From Mucilaginibacter tundrae (lineage in GTDB: Bacteria; Bacteroidota; Bacteroidia; Sphingobacteriales; Sphingobacteriaceae), in NCBI RefSeq assembly GCF_013408825.1, contig NZ_JACCBZ010000013.1, positions 26,080-90,079 of the forward strand: a stretch of DNA of 64,000 nucleotides, given 5' to 3'. The position numbers and the translations under genes were made by a program. Each line of letters starts with the position of its first letter. The first letter of the stretch is position 1. Positions 41,054-48,145 of the stretch are shown here, one piece after another. The notes beneath the pieces are model-generated. The model was not told the DNA's origin and did no database searches. It saw nothing but the letters and a program-made list of their open reading frames with translations.

Positions 41054-41821
41054 ATGTTACTTACCGATACGCACACCCACCTATACTACGAAACAGATAA
41101 TGAAAAGCGTATAGCATTGATGCAACGATGTAAGCAAAACGACGTCGGGCGGTTATTTTTGCCTAATGTTGATGTTTTTTCAGCTGCACAGGTTTTTGGT
41201 CTGGCCGCAGAATATCCTGAAATCTGTTACCCTATGCTTGGCTTGCACCCCTGCTCGGTTAAGGGCGATTGGGAAAACGTACTCGACGCCATTTGGAATA
41301 CACAGCAAGGCCGTAAAATATATGCTATAGGCGAGATCGGTATTGATCTTTATTGGGATAAAACCACCCTGCCCGAGCAAGTACTTGCCTTTAAGGCACA
41401 GATAAAAAAAGCAAAGGAATTAAAGTTACCCATCGTTATTCACTGCCGGGAAGCTTTTAACGAAGTTTTTGAGGTTTTGGAGGAAGAACGAGATAAAGAC
41501 CTGCGTGGTATTTTACATTGTTTTACAGGTAACCATGAGCAAGCTTTAAAAGCGATTGATCTGGGTTTTTATTTGGGGATAGGCGGCGTAGTTACCTATA
41601 AAAACGGTGGGCTGGACAAGTTTTTACATGAAATCGATTTACAACATATCGTTTTAGAAACAGATTCTCCGTACCTTTCGCCCGTTCCGTACCGGGGGAA
41701 ACCCAATGAAAGTTCGTACTTGGTTTACATTGCCGAAAAGGTTGCAGAACTATACCAATTGAATATTGAACAGGTGGCTACGATCACCACAGAAAATTCG
41801 AAAAAGATATTTGGTATATAA
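41054..41821 (+). CDS. TatD-family metal-dependent hydrolase
   Basis: 255 aa, the usual length. TIM-barrel hydrolase/deoxyribonuclease of the TatD type: metal ligands in LTDTHTHLYY (about 3-12), GEIGIDLYWD (Glu about 95), PIVIHCREAF (His about 130), LHCFTG (His about 155) and LETDSPYL (Asp about 204). Acts as a 3'-5' exonuclease or general phosphoesterase in DNA repair. The asparaginase gene follows 30 bp later with its own -7 box. Confidence 0.94.
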   Translation: MLLTDTHTHLYYETDNEKRIALMQRCKQNDVGRLFLPNVDVFSAAQVFGLAAEYPEICYPMLGLHPCSVKGDWENVLDAIWNTQQGRKIYAIGEIGIDLYWDKTTLPEQVLAFKAQIKKAKELKLPIVIHCREAFNEVFEVLEEERDKDLRGILHCFTGNHEQALKAIDLGFYLGIGGVVTYKNGGLDKFLHEIDLQHIVLETDSPYLSPVPYRGKPNESSYLVYIAEKVAELYQLNIEQVATITTENSKKIFGI

Positions 41822-41829
41822 TTAATTTA

Positions 41830-41837
41830 TACATTTG
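41830..41837 (+). promoter_or_regulatory. -7 box of the asparaginase gene
   Basis: TACATTTG, 14 nt before the ATG at 41852, in the 30-bp gap after tatD. Confidence 0.4.
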
Positions 41838-41851
41838 ATTTTAAGCCATTC

Positions 41852-42871
41852 ATGAGCCAAATTCTGATCATCTATACCGGGGGGACAATTGGTATGATGA
41901 GCGACCCTACTACAAAGGTGCTCAAACCCATAAACTTTGAGCAAATAATGGACAACGTTCCTGAGCTCGACCGATTAAACTGCAAAATTAAGGTACACTC
42001 TTTTGATAAGATCATCGATTCATCAAACATGAACCCCGAGATTTGGAGCGAGCTGGCAGGGTTGATAGAATCTAATTACAATGATGTTGATGGTTTTGTG
42101 ATATTGCATGGTTCTGATACCATGTCGTACACGGCCTCAGTTATGAGCTTTATGCTGGAGAATTTGGCTAAGCCCGTAATTTTTACCGGATCGCAATTAC
42201 CAATCAGCGCTATACGTACCGATGCAAAGGAAAATTTGATGACAGCCATCGAAATTGCCAATGCTAAAAAGAATGACCGTGCGCGCGTTCCTGAAGTATG
42301 TATCTATTTTGATTACAAATTATTCAGGGGTAACCGTTCGTTTAAATATAACTCCTCAAAATTCGAGGCATTCCGTTCACCGAATTATCCAATATTGGCC
42401 GAGTCTGGCGTACACCTGCGCTTTAGCGCGAATGATATTCGCCAGCCTGCTGATCTGCCTATGTTAGTGCATAAAAACCTGGTTAGCGATGTGGCTGTAC
42501 TTAAATTATATCCGGGCATAAGTCCTAAAGTGGTCAGCACTATTTTAACAGCGGATGTTCGTGGTGTAGTGATGGAAACATTCGGCGCCGGTAATACCAC
42601 AACAGAACAATGGTTTATTGATATGCTGAAAGATGCTATTGATAGCGGTAAAGTGATATTGGATATATCGCAATGCAAAGTAGGAACGGTTGAGCTGGGC
42701 CGCTACGAAACAAGCAAGCAACTGAAAGATATTGGCGTAGCCAATGGTTATGACATGACCTTTGAATCGGCTGTAACCAAAATGATGTACCTGTTAGGCC
42801 AAACCAAAGATCCCTTACAGGTTAAAGAATGGTTGGAAACTGATTTGAGGGGCGAGATTACGGTATCGTAG
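41852..42871 (+). CDS. ansA: Type I (cytoplasmic) L-asparaginase
   Basis: 339 aa without signal peptide, so cytosolic type I. Active-site threonines in ILIIYTGGTIGMM (Thr12 region) and VILHGSDTMSYTAS (Thr/Asp pair about 87-92), with a conserved Lys near IRTDAKENL. Hydrolyses asparagine to aspartate and ammonia. Type I enzymes are often allosteric tetramers. Follows tatD closely but probably has its own promoter. Confidence 0.94.
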   Translation: MSQILIIYTGGTIGMMSDPTTKVLKPINFEQIMDNVPELDRLNCKIKVHSFDKIIDSSNMNPEIWSELAGLIESNYNDVDGFVILHGSDTMSYTASVMSFMLENLAKPVIFTGSQLPISAIRTDAKENLMTAIEIANAKKNDRARVPEVCIYFDYKLFRGNRSFKYNSSKFEAFRSPNYPILAESGVHLRFSANDIRQPADLPMLVHKNLVSDVAVLKLYPGISPKVVSTILTADVRGVVMETFGAGNTTTEQWFIDMLKDAIDSGKVILDISQCKVGTVELGRYETSKQLKDIGVANGYDMTFESAVTKMMYLLGQTKDPLQVKEWLETDLRGEITVS

Positions 42872-42926
42872 ATAATATAATTGTGATGCTAAAGGACGAG
42901 TATCTATACAGCGTAAACTCCTTTAC

Positions 42927-42955
42927 AGATTCCTCACCGCGTTCAGAATGACAAA
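42927..42955. repeat. REP-like element (GATTCCTCACCGCGTTCAGAATGACA type)
   Basis: ATTCC-TCACCGCGTTC-AGAAT can fold, and the whole motif resembles the 'GATTCCTCxCTxCGxTCxGAATGAC' sequence scattered through many Bacteroidota genomes. It lies in the 170-bp gap between asparaginase and the permease. Confidence 0.6.
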
Positions 42956-43016
42956 GAGCATAAGTTAAAATCTGTTAAATAAATAGCTCACTTATAAAGC
43001 TTTACATTTAATCCCC

Positions 43017-43024
43017 TACTTTTG
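43017..43024 (+). promoter_or_regulatory. -7 box of the permease gene
   Basis: TACTTTTG, 17 nt before the ATG at 43042; -33 box unclear. Confidence 0.4.
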
Positions 43025-43041
43025 AATATAACCTAACGATT

Positions 43042-45486
43042 ATGTTCAAAAGCTACTTTAAACTTGCCTTGCGCAATCTTTGGAAAAGGAAAACCACCAC
43101 ATTTATTAATGTTTTTGGGTTGGCTATTGGTTTGGCTTGTTGCGCACTCGTGTTTCTGTTTGTGCAGCACGAATTTAGTTTTGACAAAGGGTTTGATAAT
43201 GCAGCCAATATCTACCGGGTAACCACAACATTTAAAGACGGTAGCGCTGCGCCTACTACTGTAATGCCGTATGCTACTTATTTAAAGAGTGAGGTGCCGG
43301 AGATAAAACAGGTGAGCAGACTTGACGCTTCTAAATGCACTTGTGTTATCCAGGTAAATGACGGCAACGATCATACACCCTATACGGTTGATAATGGTTA
43401 TTGGGCTGATCCATCATTCTTTGATATATTTTATTTCCATTTTTCTCAAGGGAACCGTGCCACCGCTTTCAGTTCGCCTAATGCTATTGTGTTATCTGAA
43501 CCGCTTGCGCAAAAGCTTTTTGGTAATGGTTTGGCGGTTGGCAGAACTATCAAAACAGATAATAATATTTATACGGTTACGGGGGTATTCAAAAAGGACT
43601 TTTTGAATCATATTAATGCTGATTTTTTCGCTTCCAACAACAGCAATGGTGTCCGCGAGAAGATCGCCGCGGTTCATAATTGGGTAGTTGATCCTAACTA
43701 TTACTGCTATGTGAGCCTAAAACCCGGCAGTAACAAGCAGCATGTGATTAATGAGCTAAAGGCATACATACAAAACCATGCAGCCGCTGATATGAAAGCC
43801 ACAAATGATAAAGTAAGCAGTTCATTACAATTGCTTACCGATATTCATTTGCATTCGTCGCAATATCAAAGTTATATGGAGGTTAAGCAGGGTAACCTGA
43901 AATATTTGTATCTGCTGGGCAGTATAGCTTTAACGATATTACTACTCGGTTGTATTAACTACATGAACCTATCAACCGCGCAGGCTATTGACCGTGCCCG
44001 GGAAGTTGGTGTACGAAGGGTAATGGGTGCAGACCGATCGGCCATACGTTACCAGTTTTTGATGGAAACGGTTGCTATCAGTTTAATGGCCTTGGTATTA
44101 GCTATTCTGCTTGCATTCCTCTTACTTCCGGTTTTTAACATGATGACAGGGCAGGAATTGTCCTTTTTCGCGCCGGAGAACAATACACTTATTTTATGGA
44201 TGCTGCTGATAACCTTAACAACAGGTTTGTTGGCAGGGATTTACCCGGCATGGTATCTCTCTGCATTTAACCCGGTAAAGGTACTTAAGGGGAAAGCAAG
44301 TGATTCGTTAAGCCTGATAAATATTCGTACCATATTGGTATCGATGCAATTTATCATATCAACCTGCCTCATATTCGGCACGCTGGTGATATGGAAACAA
44401 TTGAACTTCATGATCAATGCCAAACCGGGTTTCGATCAGGATCAGCAATTGGTTATCAATTTAAATACTGACCAGGCCAGAAATAACATTGCTTATTACC
44501 GGGATCAATTAGCGAATAACCCTAATTTTCAGGAAGTGAGTGCCGCTGCAAGCGGACTTATCTCAGGGGATATGAATATGTATGCCCAAGGGAAAACGGT
44601 TAATGATAAACATGAAGTTTTTTTGAACCTGGTTGATGATCATTATTTAAAAACGGTGGGGATCAAACTGATATCGGGTACTAATTTTACACCAGTTAGC
44701 TTCACCAATAAAAATACAGCGCTCGACCTGGAAGCGACTGACATCGGCAGACAAGTGATCATTAATGAGGAAGCCGCTAAAGCTTTAGGACTGAACCCTT
44801 ATACAGCGCCGGGGAATTATTTGTCGCGGTTTTATAACGGTGTAGTTTATAACTATAAAATTATGGGCGTGATGAAGGATTATCACTTTTTCTCGCTGCA
44901 TAGCGCGATTGGTGCTTGTATGATCATGCCTGCAAATCCTATACGGTTTAGTACTATTATAGCTAAGGTTAAAGGTAATGATATGACTGCGGCTATAAAA
45001 TATAGCCAGCAAGTATGGAAAACGCTAAATCCGGATACGCCTTTCACCTACGGATTTTTAAACGATAGTTTTACATGGGACTATATACAGGATCAGCGTG
45101 AACAACAAATGATGGCTATATGTGCTGTTATTGCTATACTTATATCAGGCTTGGGTTTATTAGGTTTGATAACTTATAGCTTAAACCAACGCGCTCGGGA
45201 AATAGGTATACGAAAGGTTATCGGCGCCAGTGTAAGTAATATTGTGATGCTGTTTTACAAGCAGTATTTTAAGCTGGTGCTGATAGCGAATGCAATTGCG
45301 CTGCCCTTAGCCTGGTTTTATATGAGTAGATATTGGCTGACAGGTTTCTTTTACCGGACGGATATTGGCTGGTTGACTTTCGTGATATCCTTATCTGCCG
45401 GGGTGGTAGTTGCATTTTTTACCATCGCTATTAAAACTATTGGGGCGGCGGTTGCTAACCCGGTGATAAGTTTGAGGGGTGAATGA
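43042..45486 (+). CDS. ABC transporter permease, FtsX/MacB type, duplicated
   Basis: 814 aa. Two copies of the MacB-PCD plus FtsX layout: first half begins FKLALRNLWKRKTTTFINVFGLAIGLACCAL with a periplasmic domain and three C-terminal helices (about 290-410, RAREVGVRRVMGADRSAI); the second half repeats it, ending ...RAREIGIRKVIGASVSNIV and a final FtsX bundle. Such 800-aa permeases in Bacteroidota act in lipoprotein or antimicrobial-peptide export with a separate ATPase; none is encoded next to it here. Single-gene unit. Confidence 0.9.
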   Translation: MFKSYFKLALRNLWKRKTTTFINVFGLAIGLACCALVFLFVQHEFSFDKGFDNAANIYRVTTTFKDGSAAPTTVMPYATYLKSEVPEIKQVSRLDASKCTCVIQVNDGNDHTPYTVDNGYWADPSFFDIFYFHFSQGNRATAFSSPNAIVLSEPLAQKLFGNGLAVGRTIKTDNNIYTVTGVFKKDFLNHINADFFASNNSNGVREKIAAVHNWVVDPNYYCYVSLKPGSNKQHVINELKAYIQNHAAADMKATNDKVSSSLQLLTDIHLHSSQYQSYMEVKQGNLKYLYLLGSIALTILLLGCINYMNLSTAQAIDRAREVGVRRVMGADRSAIRYQFLMETVAISLMALVLAILLAFLLLPVFNMMTGQELSFFAPENNTLILWMLLITLTTGLLAGIYPAWYLSAFNPVKVLKGKASDSLSLINIRTILVSMQFIISTCLIFGTLVIWKQLNFMINAKPGFDQDQQLVINLNTDQARNNIAYYRDQLANNPNFQEVSAAASGLISGDMNMYAQGKTVNDKHEVFLNLVDDHYLKTVGIKLISGTNFTPVSFTNKNTALDLEATDIGRQVIINEEAAKALGLNPYTAPGNYLSRFYNGVVYNYKIMGVMKDYHFFSLHSAIGACMIMPANPIRFSTIIAKVKGNDMTAAIKYSQQVWKTLNPDTPFTYGFLNDSFTWDYIQDQREQQMMAICAVIAILISGLGLLGLITYSLNQRAREIGIRKVIGASVSNIVMLFYKQYFKLVLIANAIALPLAWFYMSRYWLTGFFYRTDIGWLTFVISLSAGVVVAFFTIAIKTIGAAVANPVISLRGE

Positions 45487-45712
45487 GGTGTTTTTGTGTG
45501 GTTTTTCGATAAAAATCGAGCAAATTGATCACAAAATGCGCTGATTTAAGTCTTTCTTGGACGTTTTTAGGGGATTTTTGAGCAAAAAATGTCGTTATTT
45601 TAGCTGTTTTTCATTCTAAAAACCGCTTTTTTAGGGTCAAAAAACGGCATTTTAAGGGTAAAAGTGTGCCATTTGTAACAAGTGTTTCACTTGTACCGTG
45701 GTACACTATAAT
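45487..45712. other. Gene-free AT-rich stretch with degenerate TTTTAGGG motifs and hairpins
   Basis: No gene. TTTTTAGGGG, TTTTTTAGGG and TTTTAAGGG recur at irregular spacing between A/T tracts. At its right end ACAAGTG-TTT-CACTTGT (45678-45694) overlaps TGTACC-GT-GGTACA (45692-45705), two small hairpins immediately 3' of the glycosyltransferase gene. Confidence 0.5.
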
Positions 45713-46438
45713 CTATTTAGCTTTAAACAACCCAAATTTTAAAATGCAATATATCGCCCTAAAACCATCTTTCCAGCCTATTTTTTTGCCTTCGGAATAG
45801 GTACGGCCATAGTAGGATATGCCAACTTCGTAAATTCGCACATTTGGCACCCGGGATATTTTGGCAGTTACTTCAGGTTCAAATCCAAACCTGCTTTCTA
45901 CAAGATTGAGGGACTGAACCATTTTAGTATCAAACAACTTGTAGCAGGTTTCCATATCTGTTAGATTAAGGTTGCTGTACATGTTGGATAGCATAGTTAA
46001 AAATTTGTTACCTATCGTATGCCAAAAGAATAATACCCTATGCGGGTTACCCCCCATAAACCTTGATCCAAAAACAACATCGGCAAAGCCTTTTATTACC
46101 GGCTTTAGCAGGTCATTATATTCCTCCGGATCGTATTCTAAATCAGCGTCTTGTATAATAAGGTATTCACCTGTGGCTTTTTGTATTCCGGTATGTATCG
46201 CTGCTCCCTTGCCGCGATTATGATCATGCTTAAAATATTGAATAGCTAAATCCGTGTTTTCTGAAATGTAACTTTCTATTGCCAGTTCGGTATCATCTGT
46301 AGAGCAATCATTAACGATAATTAATTCCTTACTGATGTTATTAAGCAACGTTACGGACTTTACTTTATCGAGTATTAAATGTATAGTACGCCCTTCGTTA
46401 TAGGCAGGAATAATTATTGATAGTTTTTGTATAGCCAT
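45713..46438 (-). CDS. Family 2 glycosyltransferase (polyprenyl-phosphate sugar transferase type)
   Basis: 241 aa. GT-A fold: KLSIIIPAYNEGRTIHLIL (about 5-23), VNDCSTDDTELAI, and the metal-binding IIQDADLEYDPEEYNDLL (DAD, about 95). Later VVFGSRFMGG and FGFEPEVTAKISR with YGRTYSEGKKIGWKDGFRAI match DPM1/polyprenyl-phosphate mannosyl- or glucosyltransferases. No C-terminal membrane domain. Likely makes a lipid-linked sugar for envelope glycans. Alone on the minus strand. Confidence 0.9.
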   Translation of the reverse strand: MAIQKLSIIIPAYNEGRTIHLILDKVKSVTLLNNISKELIIVNDCSTDDTELAIESYISENTDLAIQYFKHDHNRGKGAAIHTGIQKATGEYLIIQDADLEYDPEEYNDLLKPVIKGFADVVFGSRFMGGNPHRVLFFWHTIGNKFLTMLSNMYSNLNLTDMETCYKLFDTKMVQSLNLVESRFGFEPEVTAKISRVPNVRIYEVGISYYGRTYSEGKKIGWKDGFRAIYCILKFGLFKAK

Positions 46439-46637
46439 GGGGAGATTTCTGCCTGTATTTATTATAAATTCTTAGCTAATATAAAAATATCACCTGTACA
46501 TTGTTTATTTAATTATCACGGTGCAAAATGCAAAAATGCTAAAGTAATACTTTAATTAATGTCAATTACACAGATAAAAACTTAAATTATTTAAATACTC
46601 GAATTATTTTATTTCTTGAATAAAAGTTTACATTAGC

Positions 46638-46661
46638 ACTTATAAAAAGATTTTTATAAGT
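46638..46661. promoter_or_regulatory. Perfect 24-bp dyad upstream of the LacI-type regulator
   Basis: ACTTATAAAAA-GA-TTTTTATAAGT: 11-bp half sites. It is 20 bp upstream of a TAAATTTG box (46681-46688) that is the likely -7 of the regulator gene. Candidate operator; the remaining 46439-46744 gap is AT-rich with nothing else recognisable. Confidence 0.45.
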
Positions 46662-46680
46662 TAAGATCACTTTTTGAAAA

Positions 46681-46688
46681 TAAATTTG
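46681..46688 (+). promoter_or_regulatory. -7 box of the LacI-type regulator
   Basis: TAAATTTG, 56 bp before the ATG at 46745. Confidence 0.4.
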
Positions 46689-46744
46689 TGGCAGGTAATT
46701 GCACTTAATCAGTTTGCAATTAGCATGGTAATCAGGTTGTAGAA

Positions 46745-47755
46745 ATGGCTAATAATGGGAATATTAATATAAAGGAACTGGCGCGGCATCTCAACTTGTC
46801 CAAGTCCACCGTGTCAAGGGCTTTTACCGGGCATAATGATATTAATCTGGAAACAAAGGAGCGTATACTTAAAGTCGCTAAAGAACTTAATTATCAACCT
46901 AACCATCACGCCAGTAATTTACGGGCCCAAAAAAGCAAGAACATTGCTATAATAGTTCCGGAGATCGCCAATAACTTCTTCTCGCAAGCTATAGATGGTA
47001 TTGAAACGGTAGCCCGTGAAAAAGGGTATCATTTACTTATTTATTTAACGGCTGATAATTTTGAAAGTGAAGTAGCCTATGTAAACGATTTGTACAATGG
47101 CCGCGCAGATGGAATCATCATGTCAGTATCAGGGGAAGCGAATGATCACAGTTATATGAAGAAGCTGGAGCAACAGCAAATCCCGCTTGTGTTTTTTGAT
47201 AGGGTTTATGATGATATAAACACCGCCAAAGTGGTAACTGATGATTATGCCAGCAGCTTTGAAGCTACCATGCATTTGGTTCAGGCAGGATGTAAAAATA
47301 TTGCCTTTTTGGTTACTAACAAGCAATTATCAATCGGGAAAATGCGTATGCAAGGTTACCTGGATGCGCTTAGACATGCCAACCTGCCTTTTGTAGATGA
47401 ATTAATAGTTGATTGCAGTAACGATATAAATCTGAATTACGCTATACTTACCAACGCGTTTAAAACACTTACAATTGACGGCATTTTCGCTTCCGTTGAA
47501 CGTTTGGCTTTTGCCACCTATTATGTTTGCCACGATTTAGGTATCAATATACCTAACCAGGTAAAGGTTATTAGCTTTTCCAGCCTGGAGATAGCACCCT
47601 TATTAAACCCCGCTCTTACTACTATAACCCAACCTGCTTATGAATTGGGTATACAGGCGGCAACCCTGTTATTCAAAATGCTTACACAGGATGAGCCGGT
47701 TACGGATCAGATAGTGTTGTCATCCAAAATTATCCCACGTAGTTCTACTTTGTAA
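46745..47755 (+). CDS. LacI-family transcriptional regulator of the maltodextrin locus
   Basis: 336 aa. N-terminal HTH (about 6-58: NIKELARHLNLSKSTVSRAF, then hinge helix ending NHHASNLR) and a periplasmic-binding-protein-like sensor domain (about 62-335) with IAIIVPEIANNFFSQAIDGI and VFFDRVYDDI. Regulators of this type control Bacteroidota maltose/starch loci and respond to a sugar. It is 390 bp upstream of susC on the same strand, so it most likely controls the following five genes. The effector is not readable from sequence. Confidence 0.93.
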   Translation: MANNGNINIKELARHLNLSKSTVSRAFTGHNDINLETKERILKVAKELNYQPNHHASNLRAQKSKNIAIIVPEIANNFFSQAIDGIETVAREKGYHLLIYLTADNFESEVAYVNDLYNGRADGIIMSVSGEANDHSYMKKLEQQQIPLVFFDRVYDDINTAKVVTDDYASSFEATMHLVQAGCKNIAFLVTNKQLSIGKMRMQGYLDALRHANLPFVDELIVDCSNDINLNYAILTNAFKTLTIDGIFASVERLAFATYYVCHDLGINIPNQVKVISFSSLEIAPLLNPALTTITQPAYELGIQAATLLFKMLTQDEPVTDQIVLSSKIIPRSSTL

Positions 47756-47876
47756 ACTTATTTGCTAAATCGTAAAAAGTCAAATTGCGATATTTGTAAA
47801 AAGTTTGTCCTTTTTTGGCTTTTTGGGCAGAATTTTCGCCCGACCGCCAAAAAGTTATTAACATTATTTTCAACAA

Positions 47877-47892
47877 TCGGGAACATTCCCGA
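47877..47892. promoter_or_regulatory. 16-bp dyad TCGGGAA-CA-TTCCCGA, candidate operator
   Basis: Perfect 7-bp half-sites around CA, in the LacI-susC gap, size and symmetry compatible with a LacI-family operator. It is 170 bp upstream of the predicted susC promoter. A GC hairpin with T-runs just before it (47815-47865, GGC...GGGC/GCCC...GCC) may terminate the lacI transcript. Confidence 0.4.
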
Positions 47893-47947
47893 AAATGTAT
47901 TCACTTTTCTGAACAAAAATAAATATCAACTATTACGAAAATAATTA

Positions 47948-48039
47948 GCGTAAATTATTTATAATCAACGCATTGTATAAACGTAGATATAACATTTATT
48001 ATGCTATATTTTATTTACGCAAACTTTGAATAAATGTTA
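47948..48039. repeat. Nested inverted repeats upstream of susC
   Basis: GCGTAAAT pairs with ATTTACGC, and TAACATTTATT (47990-48000) pairs perfectly with AATAAATGTTA (48029-48039). The AT-rich dyads end 20 bp before the predicted susC -33 box and could be regulator or activator sites. Confidence 0.5.
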
Positions 48040-48059
48040 ATAACTTGTTGTTCCTAAAG

Positions 48060-48090
48060 TTTGTTGCTATATTGGTTAAATCTAATTTTA
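48060..48090 (+). promoter_or_regulatory. Predicted susC promoter
   Basis: TTTG (48060-48063), 19 bp, TAATTTTA (48083-48090), one mismatch to TAnnTTTG. Leader of about 50 nt to the susC start. Confidence 0.55.
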
Positions 48091-48145
48091 CATCAGTACA
48101 TCGTACTAAATTTTAACCAATTTTAAACTAATAAACCAAAAATTA

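Noticed and set aside
47762..47944. 60-codon frame between the LacI-type regulator and susC
   Set aside because: It spans the hairpins and the 16-bp dyad of the regulatory gap and has no signal, motif or start context.
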